Assembly: GCA_030247885.1 (NCBI GenBank)
Contig: JAPDRO010000018.1
Location: forward strand, 124,001-188,000
Length of the DNA: 64,000 bases
Source of the DNA: Taxawa tesnikishii (nom. ined.)
Taxonomy: Eukaryota > Ascomycota > Dothideomycetes > Dothideales
Direction of reading: 5' to 3'
Shown: in pieces, positions 44,887 through 59,298 of the stretch
Layout of the letters: every line of letters begins with the position of its first letter
How positions within the stretch are numbered: the first letter of the stretch is position 1
Notes under the pieces: model-generated
The model's database searches: none
Seen by the model: the letters and a program-made list of their open reading frames with translations, nothing else
What the model was told of the DNA's origin: nothing
Program-made: the position numbers and the translations under genes

Positions 44887-46123
44887 ATGGCACCAATCGC
44901 TCTTGAGCAGGAGAACCACCAGCGCGATGCCGACTTCAACAAGGCCATGCACGGCAGGACTGGAACCGACCAGGGTTTCATGGCCATGCTGAAGAAGGAT
45001 GCCAAGGCTCAGAAGGCTGCCGTCGACGAGTACTTCAAGCACTGGGACAACAAGAACTCCAAGGACGAGACTTCCGAGATCAGAGAGGCGAGAAGGAACG
45101 AGTATGCTACCCTCACAAGACATTACTACAACCTGGCCACCGATCTCTATGAGGTATGCTCTCAGCTCTAGTGTTCAAGAGCATAAAGCTAACGAACATC
45201 CTAAAGTATGGCTGGGGTCAATCCTTTCATTTCTGCCGCTTCGCATACGGTGAGCCTTTCAAACAGGCTGTTGCACGCCACGAGCACTACCTCGCCCACG
45301 TTATGGGTCTTCGTGACAACATGAAGGTTCTGGACGTCGGCTGTGGCGTTGGCGGTCCTGCCCGCGAGATTGTCAAATTCACCGATGCCAATGTGGTCGG
45401 GCTGAACAACAACGACTACCAGATTGAGCGCGCTACACGTTACGCGGAAAAGGAGGGTCTGGCGCACAAATTGAGCTTCACAAAGGGTGACTTCATGGTA
45501 AGAATCCACATGGGATGCTTTGATGAGGGGTTGCTAAGAAAGCATAGCAAATGTCCTTCCCGGAGAACACCTTCGATGCCGTTTACGCTATCGAGGCCAC
45601 CGTTCACGCGCCGTCCCTCGAGGGCATCTACTCTCAGATCTTCCGCGTCCTCAAGCCGGGCGGTGTTTTCGGTGTCTATGAATGGCTCATGACTGACGCG
45701 TACGACAACGACAACCCTGAGCATCGCAGGATCCGTCTGGGTATCGAGCTGGGTGATGGTATTTCCAACATGGAAAAGATCGAGGTTGCTTTGGCGGCAA
45801 TCAAGGCTGCTGGTTTCGAGTTGGAGTTGCACGAGGACCTTGCGGACAGGCCCGACCCAATGCCATGGTACTGGCCCATCTCTGGTGAGCTCAAGTACAT
45901 GAGCAGCATCTGGGACCTGCCAACCCTCGTTCGCATGACCAAGCTTGGACGCGCGACCGTACACAAGTTCGTCGGTGGTCTGGAGACAATCGGACTGGCA
46001 CCAAAGGGCACTCAAAAGACTGCCGATAGCTTGGCATTGGCGGCCGACTGCTTGGTCGCCGGTGGTCGGCAGAAGCTCTTCACCCCTATGTACCTGATGG
46101 TTGCACGGAAACCAAAGGTGTAG
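44887..46123 (+). CDS. ERG6: Sterol 24-C-methyltransferase ERG6
   Basis: SAM-dependent methylation of zymosterol/lanosterol at C24 in ergosterol synthesis, on lipid droplets and ER. Exons 44887-45153, 45207-45497 and 45548-46123; 377 residues, phases closed. [19 protein letters not shown] is the aromatic sterol-binding region [16 protein letters not shown] is the SAM-binding glycine motif, with [14 protein letters not shown] and [14 protein letters not shown] following, then [16 protein letters not shown]. The C-terminus ends [15 protein letters not shown]. Length is typical (yeast 383). No break or oddity. Confidence 0.97.
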
Positions 46124-46611
46124 GTGGCGGGAAAAGGTTCGTCGGCATTTAAATGTTCTTTGATTCTTCTCTTTGGATCAGTAGGGTTATTGCATGGCGT
46201 TGTCAAAATGTCGCATGTGACATAGAGTAGAGAAAGGGGTTCTGGCCTTTTGCAGCACCGTTTGTCTTTGTACATAAAACGATATCAGTGTCGATCACAG
46301 GAATGTCAGTTTAATATTGATTTTCTCATCTTGGCCTTTCTCGTATTTTTCCAGGCCCACGGAAGAAGAGAAGAAAGAAGAATTCCTGTTCTGTCTCTGC
46401 GGTGTCTGCTTGATACGGTCGGTCTCTGAGCATCCCATCGCTGAAAGGAGAACATAATCATTGGTCCAAGATTACTTGTTTTGGTCAATGGCGAAGCTCG
46501 GTTCACCTCGGGGAATGTTGCCAAAGCAAGAATTGCGGAGAGAATTACCGAAGCAGCGATAAAACAGCGCCACTCCCCGAATGCTTTCCAGTTCACTTTC
46601 CAGCGTGCTGA
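46124..46611. other. Intergenic, ERG6 3' end to zinc-cluster gene
   Basis: 488 bp, no gene. Holds the ERG6 3' UTR and the promoter of the regulator. Confidence 0.5.
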
Positions 46612-48989
46612 AATGCCATCTGACTCCAATCGCGCAGGGAGCATTTGTCAAGTCAGTACCAATCCTGAGTCTGCGCTAGGAAGGCGACTGATACCGAAAA
46701 GCACTGCAGGGAGCGGCATTTGAAATGTAAGTGGATTTCCAATAGTGTTTCTAAGAAGCAGCGTCTGTGAGATGCAAGAAAGGAAACATCGAGACGTGCA
46801 AGAATGGAGGAAGTGGTCGCGGTGCGCTCATATCTGTAGCAGGCGACAATCGGCGCGGCAGTTGTTCGAGATGCGCCAAAAACGGCATCCAGTGCATCCG
46901 CGTCTCTGATATCCGGTTTCGCCATGGAACTATTCGGCCGTGCGTTTCTCTTCTGTTACTCTCTCTCCTTCTGCTGACGAGATTCCCTAGCCCACAGAAA
47001 TCTCGTGAGACTCCCGAGCGACATGCGCAGTTTGAGTTTTCCGACAATCAACAATGGGTCTCGACCAAAGGGGCTTTAACTTTGTCGACGAAACAAGAGA
47101 TGTAATGACTATATACGACCTTGGTTCCTCACCTTCCACCTCGGTCAACCTGGCCTCATCGGCCGGTCAAGTGTATGCTGGGGGGTTGAAGAGGCCTTGA
47201 CTGGTTCCACATTGGGCGACGCAGAAGGACAATCCTCAGATCACCACAGATCACATTTGACCCCAGGAGGTCAGTCTTGGCTTCCGAATGAGCCCAGAAA
47301 TGAGGAAGAATGGGCAACCGAGTTGCCTCAATCGCCTGTTACTCTCGAACCAGAGGTGAGCGCTCAAGGAGAAACCACTCTTGTCAGGCGCGGGATGATA
47401 CCCCATCAGTCTATCCTTACGCACGAGTCCCTTCAAAGAACAAGTCCCAGCTTCGTATCCTTCAATGCTGATCCGTATCCGCATAACGAACCACCTGCCG
47501 TGGGAACCTCACCTCTCAGCACGTTCTACTCTCGGACAACCCCAAGTTGGACCGACCTTACCGAGGGTGGTTCGCCTGCAGCTTCGGTCCACATGAGCTC
47601 CGATGCACTGCTCGCAAAAGTCTACTCGCCGAGTAGAGCATGGTCGCTAAACTCAAAGGGCGAAGCTGGTCTCGTTAGGCACTTCGTGGACAGGGTGTCA
47701 CAAGATCTGGATATTACTGACCCGCTGCAACACTTCGCAAAGGTCGTTCCAAGGCGGGCGCAGAGCTATCCTGTTCTGCTGAATGCTATGCTGGCGGCTG
47801 CAGCCAGGCATCTGAGCAGGACGGGAGACTATCATCCCTACATTGCGGACCAGTGAGTGACCTCAAGCAGGCCTATGCCATTATCGAGCTGGGTAGAGCG
47901 CCAGGCTTCATTCAGGACTGTTCACTGATCCGTAGCAGATACCACCAGATATGCCTCCAGCACTTGATCCCCGTCTTAAACGACGAGTCCGCCGTTCTGA
48001 ACGAGAACATCGTCGCGTCCACTGTCATTCTACGTTATCTTGAAGAGATAGGCCTCTCCGTATTCGGTTATCCGCATCCAAACGGTCCCAACCATCTCAT
48101 CGGTGCCCGCATCTTCCTGAGTACGACATACTCTTCGGCAAGCAACAATCTCCGCTCCGCCGCCTTCTGGCTCGGTCTTAGGCAGGAAGTGGTCTTCGCT
48201 GTTGCGAATCAGCGTGCGACGACCCCTAATCTTGATCATTGCGACATCGACAGATCCCTGGGGCTGGCTCATGATGGCACGTGGGCGAATAGGTAGGCAT
48301 CAATCTGCTTCTCTTCAGATGACGTCGTATGTCCTCTACCGCGCATCCTGCTGACCCCTGTCAGGATCGTCGTCCACTGCGTCGACGTGATACGGTATTG
48401 CTTCGGTTCCGATGAGAGTGGCCGGACCGTCTCCGACTACCGCCAGCTCGTCAAATACGGAGACGACTGGCTGCGTTCGCTTCCCCCTTCTTACACTCCC
48501 GTCTATTTCAAGGACGCCGGAGAAGGTCAGGTTTTTCCTGAGATCATGTATCTTTCCACCGCCACGGTCACCGGAATGCAACATTACCACCTGGCGCGTA
48601 TCTTGCTGAAAGCTCATGACCCTGAGGTTCCCCGACTTGGCCCGTTGAGAGCTCAGGCGTTAAGGGTGATGGATTATGAGATCAAGAACCATGCCAGGAT
48701 GCTTTGTGGGCTGGCTCTTAGTAACAGTGAGTGATATCCCTCCGTGCAGGCCTTTGATGCGGGAGCAAGAAGGTTGCACCTCTATCCAAGTATTTACTGA
48801 GCTCTTTCAGGTCAGTGCGCGCCGAACTTCGTAACGGCATCGATGGGCGTCATCCTTGCAGGCGACAAGTTCCACAGCCATGCTGAGCAAACCGCCTGCA
48901 TTGAGATTTTGCGGACTTGTGAATCTCACGGATGGTCGACGACCACGGCGCAGATGCACTTGAAGCAGTGCTGGGGCTGGCCGCCTTGA
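46612..48989 (+). CDS. Zn2Cys6 transcription factor (fungal-specific TF domain)
   Basis: Seven exons: 46612-46650, 46702-46726, 46843-46939, 46991-47852, 47936-48292, 48365-48726 and 48811-48989; about 640 residues. The zinc cluster is pieced together from the first three small exons: SICQ + HCRERHLK + CDNRRGSCSRCAKNGIQC, giving C-x2-C-x6-C-x5-C-x2-C-x6-C. After it comes WVSTKGGFNFVDETRDVMTIYD, then a disordered Ser/Thr-rich stretch. A helical regulatory domain runs from about residue 250 (AWSLNSKGEAGLVRHFVDRVSQ, RYHQICLQHLIPVLND, ASTVILRYLEEIG) to the end, of the Fungal_trans_2 type. Single-base losses at the G4 run 47070-47073 and G6 run 47180-47185 break exon 4 only; correcting both closes all phases. 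The target is unknown; its place behind ERG6 is suggestive, not proof. Confidence 0.85.
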
Positions 48990-50007
48990 TGTTCGATGCT
49001 GGTGTTGGTAGGATAGAGAGGCTCTCCCGTCGATATGCCCTGATCGCGCAACAGTGCTGACTGCTGTAGTGGCCTTCGAATACCATGTCCTCGATACGCA
49101 GATCCATATCACGGGAACGGATGCTTCAACCGCCGGAATGATTGGAGAATCGGGGCTACCTGTACAGCTTCATGGGCATGAAGATCCAGCATGCAGTGCT
49201 GATCGGCAACCATCTTCCGGTTTTGATTGAAGAAGGCAACCGGTGCCAAGCTCGAGACGAACGTGCCGAGCCTATCTGCAGCCTCGTCATCTCCCGGATT
49301 TTCTGCTCGAACGTGAGCTCTATGGCGTGCGTACGCCTCGTGGCACTAGCTCGTTCGGGCAAACTGCAAGGGAGGGTCAACGCCAGACGTAGCAGCCAAA
49401 CGACGGTTCGCCAGACGAGATTGCTGAATAAGAGAGATCCAAGAGACCCTGCTTCTTTGCATCTTTGACTGACTACACGAAATGCATGTTCTTGCTTTCA
49501 CCCTGCGCTATTAATCAGAGCATCGCGGAAAGAGCAAGTTTTGGATGAGGTAAAGGCGAGAACCAATTGGCAGTCCGTTGTTTGGTTGACATGGAGCTCA
49601 ATTTGTACATATACCTTGTCAAAGCCAAGATGCATTTGTTCGGTTTCATCTTCCATATCTCATGTTATCTATGTATCACGTATGAAGCATCCGCTACACA
49701 ACCCTGAATCGTGGCAGAAACATTCAATCGCGCTACCTCTTAAGAACGAGAACTGAGAATGATGCCAGCGCTTCGTCCTCCATGCGTCGCTACAATCCGG
49801 CTTTGGACCATGCCCACAGGAGATGCATCGATGTAGTTGCAGCAACGGGCAATATTACCCTTTGTGACCGGGAAATGGCAAAAGTCGGCGAAGTGGGAAG
49901 CTCCTCCCGACAAGCCTCACCATCCGCTCTGCAGCCACGACAAATAAACATATTCCATTCCATCATCACCTTTGCACTCCTATCGGTTTATCGCCACAGT
50001 TCACTTA
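48990..50007. other. Intergenic, no gene seen
   Basis: About 1 kb; frames up to 108 codons without recognisable content. Confidence 0.5.
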
Positions 50008-50913
50008 ATGTATAGCCGCACACGCGCGCTCCGTGCTCCGTCCAGTCTGCACTACGTCAACCGCTCCGCTGCTTTTGGCATCAGGAGCCGCATGCAACAG
50101 CGAGACCAGAGTACGGACGGGTCTACCGGACCACTGTGCTCGGCTGGCAATGATGAAGCGCACATTGTGCAAGCCGTGCAGCAGTTGAGCGGGCGATGGA
50201 CTCTGACAGAGGATAGGAAGGGCTTGCGAAGGGACTTCAAGTTTAAAACATTCAAGGTTACATGGGTGAGTCAACCTTTCTGTTGTATATAAACTACGGT
50301 CTCTTTGAAGTTTTCTTGTGGCTCCCGTGTATCAAACGATGCACATGGTTCTAGTACGTGTAAAGAATCGGTTAATTGCTGATGAAACGATGTACATACT
50401 TGTTTCCATCCGATCGAAGCCGGGATGGGCACAATGCAGCTATGCATAGATATACAAGCACCCCCAGAAGACCACATCGAACATGCTGCACCTAAAAGAT
50501 ATCCTTTTGTATCACTAGACCCAGGCCCCGACTCCTTTCCACCTTTCTCGACCAACCGGAGTTGCGCTTGACAAGCCCTCTCAATTTCCATAATAGCCAT
50601 ACCACGCCACCTGCTAATCTCCGCACAGGACTTTATGAACCGGATAGCAGACGAATGCAAAGCACAAAAGCACCACCCGGAGTGGAGCAACGTGTACAAC
50701 CGGACGACAATCAAATGGACAACCCACAAGCCTGAAGGATTGTCGAGCAAGGACGTGCACATGGCGAAGTTCTGCGATGATGCAGCAAGGGAGATGGGGA
50801 GATCGGGGCGTGAGGTCACCAGACAGCGCAGACCATTACTTCCAGCTTTTGGCTCTCAGCATCTGATAGCGGGAGTACCGAGAGAGGGATGCAGGTGCTT
50901 GGACTTCTGCTGA
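50008..50913 (+). CDS. Pterin-4a-carbinolamine dehydratase
   Basis: Dehydrates 4a-hydroxytetrahydropterin in pterin recycling. Two exons, 50008-50265 and 50629-50913, with a long 363-nt intron (GTGAGT...CCGCACAG). About 180 residues. The N-terminus is basic and Ser/Arg-rich (MYSRTRALRAPSSLHYVNRS), possibly a mitochondrial presequence. The catalytic core is LSGRWTLTEDRKGLRRDFKF, then KTFKVTW, splicing to DFMNRIADECKAQKHHPEW, SNVYNRTTIKWTTHKPEGLS and DVHMAKFCDDAA. The HHPEW motif carries the active-site histidines. The last ~35 residues after EMGRSG are unlike the family and may reflect a missed 3' splice or frame loss. Confidence 0.85.
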
Positions 50914-51153
50914 AGAAACTAGAACAGAACTTCTGTAGGATGTCTAAGACTCCACCCCGGAGAACTCTGAGCTCAAAGTTAGGGACAGGCAAGGCCTGCT
51001 CGCAAGTGTTATTCGTATATGGTACGAACAAGCCACCAGCGAGCACGCCTCATTTTCTACTGCTACTACTACAGCCAGCAGTTCCGCACAAAGAGCAAAA
51101 AGACCTCCGCACGAAGAGGATCGTCTGCCATTTTTCCAGAGCAAAGAGAAGAG

Positions 51154-51158
51154 CAAAA
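51154..51158 (-). terminator. Pol III terminator T-run behind tRNA-Leu
   Basis: On the minus strand a TTTT run follows the tRNA 3' end by about 8 nt, as expected for RNA polymerase III termination. Confidence 0.5.
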
Positions 51159-51165
51159 GGGATGT

Positions 51166-51262
51166 TGACGAGAGTGGGATTCGAACCCACGCCCTTTCGG
51201 ACTGCCGGTTTCAGAGTGGGAACTCCTTAAGACAGCGCCTTAGACCGCTCGGCCATCTCGCC
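51166..51262 (-). tRNA. tRNA-Leu (anticodon AAG) with 17-nt intron
   Basis: Reads GGCGAGATGGCCGAGCGGTC from 51262. The acceptor stem GGCGAGA pairs with TCTCGTC. The D-arm GCC/GGC, anticodon stem CTGTC/GGCAG, a variable arm TCCGAAAGGGC (class II, as in Leu/Ser) and T-arm GTGGG-TTCGAAT-CCCAC all fold. The anticodon loop is TTAAGG, then an intron of about 17 nt directly after position 37, then C. Anticodon AAG reads Leu CUU/CUC. CCA is not encoded. Confidence 0.9.
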
Positions 51263-52056
51263 TATTCAAATGCGCTGACTAATCAACTTGTGCTCTTCAG
51301 TTGCCTAGACAAAATATATAAATTTGATTTTACGCCTAGCACGATTCTGCACAGCCCACACTTCGCGGGGCCGCGACCGAACAGTCTGCTCGATCGTCCT
51401 CATAACAAACGGCGTCTTCTTCGCTACCCAGATTGCTGTCTTCCTCGTTCTTGGATCTCACGCTGACTTCGGTACGGTCCCAATCTCTTGATTGCGCTCA
51501 TCGCTATCGCATGTGCCATCGGGTTCAATTGATTGCGCGTGCACATGGCAGACAAATGGCAGGCGGCGACGGGTCTCTATATCGTGGGGCTGATCGCGTA
51601 ACAGTTGACATCGACATGTTAGACGGCTGCATTCCCGAGGCTGGCGAGGGAAGCTGTGCAGCTCATGATGTAAGTAGATGGGCGCACGCTGGGCTTGCTG
51701 ATGGAAGGATCGTCTTGGGGGCGCGGACTTCACCCCACTGCATTCCCATTTCTGAGGAAGAACAACCAGTGGTGCAAGACCGGAGGAAGGCGTGTACAAT
51801 TATCTGGACGGACTGCGCTTGTACAGGCGGTGAGGGATGGCGAGGATGGTACGGCAAAATTCTTTGGCGGCAAGCAGAATACCTCAATTTTGGTCATTGT
51901 CAATGTAGCTTCCTTCTGATCATAGACCTGTATTGAAAGGCGAACACATGATAACACTGCATCTGCTTTGCCAGTTCATCTCACGGACAACACTGTCCAT
52001 GCTGTCATGCCTCCACACCTGGCGCACTGGTATTCTAACTAAAGAGAGCCGTTGCC
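51263..52056. other. Intergenic, no secure gene
   Basis: About 790 bp. A frame at 51508-51936 has an ATG but no recognisable content. A possible short exon MADKWQAATGLYIVGLIA at about 51546 looks like a membrane-protein start, but no continuation could be established. Confidence 0.4.
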
Positions 52057-53868
52057 TCAACCAAAGTGCGGAAAGTAAGCTGACCAGGTTGGGACTGCAT
52101 AAACACCAGGAGGTGAGTATGGGAGCGAGATGAAAGCCTCGACGATCAGATAGGCTCTGGCCATGAAGCAAGCAAGTGCGAGTGAGGCGTTGAGGGAAAC
52201 CAGAGTCAGCGCAAGGGCCCGTGGGACCAATTTTCCAAGCCTGTAATCATACCGGTCCAAAAATTGATGGAGGCAACCAATCAATACGATAAGTGGGCCG
52301 ACACCAATGATGAGCAGCGAGGACAAGCGCCACAACAGTAGCTCAATGGGTTGTAGAAATGTCGCATTCCATGCCACGGCATGCAGACCACCGTAGATCG
52401 CTCCCGCGCAGGAAAAGACCGCCCAGAATGTCCAGGAATTTTGGTACGCATCTAGGAGGTCCACCAAGTAATCGAGCCTCCTCGAGTTGATTTGAAATGC
52501 TTGATTCCAGCCCAAGTTGGCCTTGCGTTTCGCTACTTCCAGGCTCCACCAAAGTTTCAAAGAAGTCAGCGAGGGAGTTTAGATGCCAGACGCCATTTCT
52601 CAATATGAGCTTGACTTAACACCCAGGCTTTCTCCATTGAGTATTGGTGGGAGTGACTGATCATCAAGTCCGTTCCCGGAATGATCTCGCCCTCCCCAAG
52701 AGAACAGTGTCGGGAGCGTCCAAGTCGCCGTACACACGAAAAGCGGGGAGGCAGGATAGACTGTATCCTTCATAGAGACCCCAAACCCTTCGGAAGCGAT
52801 TCTCAGGCTTCCCATCCTGACTTGCCATCTTGTCGGTAGTGACCCTCTACAATGCCCTGGAAAGCAAGTGTTCTCCAGCCAGATCAAGAGGAACGGCAGC
52901 GGTGAAATATTTTGCGTTCTCTCCCTCAAGACAAGTCGTAGTCTCAACGTCATACGGCTTGTGCCACCATAAACCATAGATGATGAGGGCACAAATTGAG
53001 TGTCCGAAAGCGTTGAGTTCCAGTAACGTCACAGGCATATGCTGAGCCAGACGTGATATGCATTGGGCACAGAACCATGCTGCTTGCAGGCATACAAGGG
53101 TTTTTGTCAGCCCATTTGCCTTACTTTTGTCGCGTATCTGGTCTTCCGAAATGTCAGGTATGAGTTCGGGATGGTGCTCGCAGAGGGTTTTGAAACCCAA
53201 CGACGTTAATGTAGGGTTTGCCAGATCTTTCAGCGAGGGCGATTTGTACGGCGGTTGCGGACAGTGGAGACCGCCCATGGCGACGTAATGCCCGTGCACC
53301 ATAGTCCAGACATGTCTCACAGGGGATGGTGAGGCAACAGTGTCGGTCTCCACGGGATTGTCCTGGTGTATCTTCTCGGGGTGAACTGTCGAGTGCGAAC
53401 TTGGGACAGCGTGCATGTGCGGCGGATCTGGAGTTTGATCCGTGTGTTCCTCGGATGTTACATTTTCAATAGATTCAATAGACCTTGACGACCCGAGCTC
53501 AGCCCCATGTCTTTTGTAAACCCCATGGATACCATGAGCTTGCGAAACCAAGGGGCATTTTGTGGCTGCTTTTCCTCAAACGTTTGTCGCCATATTTTGA
53601 CGATCTTTGCCGCTTCACGGTGTTGTGTCCAGGCCGTAAAAGCTACTAGCTCCGGAGCCAGAACTGCAATCAACATCTATTTGACCTTGCGCAATGTCTT
53701 TGTCCGGGCTGTTTCGTCCGGCGCACCAATGCTCAGATGGACCGCTGACCAGACGCAAAGGAAAGTGGTGATGACACAAGCCTGTATGATGTCCCAGGTG
53801 CCTCTGGTAGTCGGACTCGCCTGCCATGTTGCCTCAGAAGGCCCAGTGCTATTGCCGAAAGGGAACAT
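52057..53868 (-). pseudogene. Polytopic fungal membrane protein gene, damaged
   Basis: Resembles a large fungal family of unknown function that opens with TTRGTWDI, a short membrane helix and FAPELVAFTAW. Seen here: ATWQASPTTRGTWDIIQACV, a membrane helix to HLSIGAP, LRKVK, a stop, MLIAVLAPELVAFTAWTQHREA, later WTMVHGHYVAMGG, then HPELIPDISEDQIRDKSKANG and further helices (CLQAAWFCAQCISRLAQ; PIELLLWRLSSLLIIGVGPLIVLIGCLH; ALALTLVSLNASLALACFMARAYLIVEAF). The TAG at 53677-53679 stands where the family has Trp (KVKW). One base is also lost at the C4 run 53503-53506. Exon borders after 52850 are unclear, and the signal-peptide exon upstream of 53868 was not found. It may be a recent pseudogene, or active if the stop is a base-call error. 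Confidence 0.6.
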
Positions 53869-54492
53869 GGTAAGAGAAAGTGTAGCTAGAAAGAGGACAA
53901 GAGATGGACAAGACAACGTACGTACAAGCTTGTCCTACGAGGCGCATGGAGAGGGGTTTAACGCTGCCTTGTCTTGCCCTTGTATTGCAGCGTTGTGCCG
54001 CTCTGCGTGTAGAAGGAGACTTTTCGCTGAATTGTTCGCCCTTGGTAGTCAGCTGTGCGAGGCTGAGCACCACCGTGAACCGCGTGGCTGACGCCACCGA
54101 CAGCCTTGCATGTTTGACCAGCATTTTGTATAACGGATTTCTCGGACTGTGCGTCAGGACCAAGCCACGATGCACTGCGCATGCAAAGTTGCCTTGAAGA
54201 ATGAGAACTTGTTGAGGCTATGCAACGCGAGATTTGAAGTCGGGAAGAGTGCGTCATGTGACTCGAAATGGAATAGCAGACGATTGACTGAACAACAATC
54301 TCTCCACTCGAAGAGCTACAAATAGCATCATGAGTGCCACATGACGAGAATCCATGATAGACCACCTGTTTTATAGATCTGCAACACGACTCCAATTTGA
54401 GGGTGGATTCCACCCGATCCAGAAATATTCGTACTATCCTTTTATCCTTTGCAAAGACCGAAAACTCAGGCGTTTCAGTTCCTCTTCTTGTT
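53869..54492. other. Intergenic, no gene seen
   Basis: About 620 bp between the membrane-protein gene start and the sidA stop. It could hold the missing first exon of the former, but none was identified. Confidence 0.45.
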
Positions 54493-57426
<2,934 letters not shown>

Positions 57427-59298
57427 TCACCTCCCGCTCATAGAGGCCCCTATACCCTCTCCGGCCCTTCCTCTTGACCTGCTCCCCTCCATGCTCTCCC
57501 TCCTCTCATCCACCCTCTTCTTGATCTCCTCATCTCCAACCTCCAGCCTCAGCATCCTCTTCTCCACATCACAAGTAATCACATCCCCGTCCCTGACAAT
57601 CCCAAACACCGACTCCGGTAAAGCCGACTCTGGGCTGATGTGCAACACAATCGTCCCCCGGCGGTTCCTGACATGCGTCCATCAGACAATCGTAGCATAT
57701 CGCCCACACCTTGCGAGCCCAGCTTGCGTGGTATAGGGATCACACCCGCCTCAGGCATGCCTGGATTGCCGATCGGACCGATGCCCTTGAGCACCAAGAC
57801 CGAGTCCTTTGTTACCGGTAAGTCTGGGTCATCGATACGGCGTGCCAGCTCTGCGGTGTTCTCGAACACGACCGCGGGCCCAAAGTGAGTGAGTAGCTGG
57901 CGGTCTTTCGATGCGGAAGCTTTCATGATGGCGCCCGCAGGTGCGAGGTTTCCATGCAAGACCACGAGGGAGGATGCCGGGTAGAGTGGATCGGAGAGCG
58001 GGCGAATGACTTGGCTGGAGAAGGCGAAGGAGCGGAAGGGCGATGCGTCCAAAACTTCTCCAAGCGTCTTGCCTGTGATGGTCATTGCATTGAGGTGGAG
58101 GAGCGGCTTGAGGGTATGTAGCAGAGCGAGCATACCGCCTGCGTTATGAAAGTCTGTCATGTAGTTGTCTCCGCTGGGCTTGAGATCGACGATTAGGGGC
58201 ACATTCTTGCCCACTTCGTCGAATGTCTGGAGGTTGATCTTACCCGCGACCTCCGGATGCCTGTTTATGATGGCCATTAGGTGAACAATTGCGTTTGTGG
58301 AACCGCCGATGGCTTGCAGGACGACGATAGCGTTGAGGAAGGACTCTTTGCTCAGGATTGATTGCGGAGTTCTTTTCTCCAGCGCTGCTGTTACGGCATT
58401 TGCGCCTGTCTCCTCGGCTACTCGCAGTCTAGTAGATGACACGGCGGGAGCTGAGGCGCCTCTGAATGGAATCAAACCCAGTGCAGCCAGGATGCATGCC
58501 ATCGTACTGGCAGTCCCCATGACGCCGCATGTTCCTGCCTGCAACACTGTCAGAACACAGTCCACAGCTAAGGCATGCTTCGGCGTACCGTAGGCGCCAA
58601 TTCTTCGTTGATAGATGAAATCTCTTCCATGTCGATAACTCCGGCTCTGTAAGACGCCCAGTTGTTTCGACAATCTGTGCATGCACCCAACCTCCTGCCT
58701 TGATACGAGCCTGGCATCATGGGGCCCGTGACCAGGGGCAGGACGGGCTTGTTAGCAGATATGCCACCCATGAGCTGGGCGGGCACGGTCTTGTCGCAGC
58801 CTGCTGGCAATCAACACTTCTTCATAACCATCATAACAACGTAGAGCAATGGAATCCGTTTGGGTGATCACACTGACCTCCGATCATGATACATGCATCT
58901 ACGGGTTGAGCTTTGATCATCTCCTCCGTATCCATACTCATCAGGTTCCTCAAGAACATGCTAGTGGGAGAGGCGAACGACTCGTGCAAGCTGATGGTCG
59001 GGAACTCGATTGGGAGTCCACCGTGCAGCTGTACGCCTCTCTTCACCGCTTCCATCAACTGCGGCACGTTGGCGTGGCAAGGATTGAACCCGGAGTACGT
59101 GTTGATGATGCCTATTACGGGCCTTGAGAGCGCATCCTCACCATATCCAGCAGCCTTGATGAACGCCTTGCGGAGAAAGAGCGAGAAGTGAGCATCGCCG
59201 TATGAGGTCAGTCCTTGCCGGAGGCCTGTGGTTGATGTGATGGGTGTGGAAAGGTCGTAGTCTGACGGTGCAGGTCCCTGCTCCCCGGATGCTGCCAT
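57427..59298 (-). CDS. IlvD/Edd-family dehydratase (sugar-acid or dihydroxy-acid type)
   Basis: [Fe-S]-dependent dehydratase. Exons 59298-58878, 58800-58589 and 58538-57427; about 581 residues. Cluster and metal-site motifs: INTYSGFNPCHANV (Cys), IMIGGCDKTVPAQLMG (Cys, completed across the first intron) and AGTCGVMGTASTMACILAALGL (Cys, across the second). EFPTISLHESFASPTSMFLRNLMSMDTEE, AIGGSTNAIVHLMAI and LSDGRMSGT are also present. No mitochondrial presequence is obvious, and the GLPIEFPTISL / SMDTEEMI wording is closer to aldonic-acid (arabonate-type) dehydratases than to leucine-pathway Ilv3, but this is not decisive. One base is missing in the C5 run 57655-57659. Restoring it gives GGTIVLHISPES to the end and whole-codon exons. 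It sits between sidA and an ABC exporter on the same strand. Confidence 0.82.

Noticed and set aside
51433-51936. A 167-codon plus-strand frame beside the tRNA
   Set aside because: Begins on TTG, and the sequence resembles no protein family; a short membrane-like exon nearby could not be extended.
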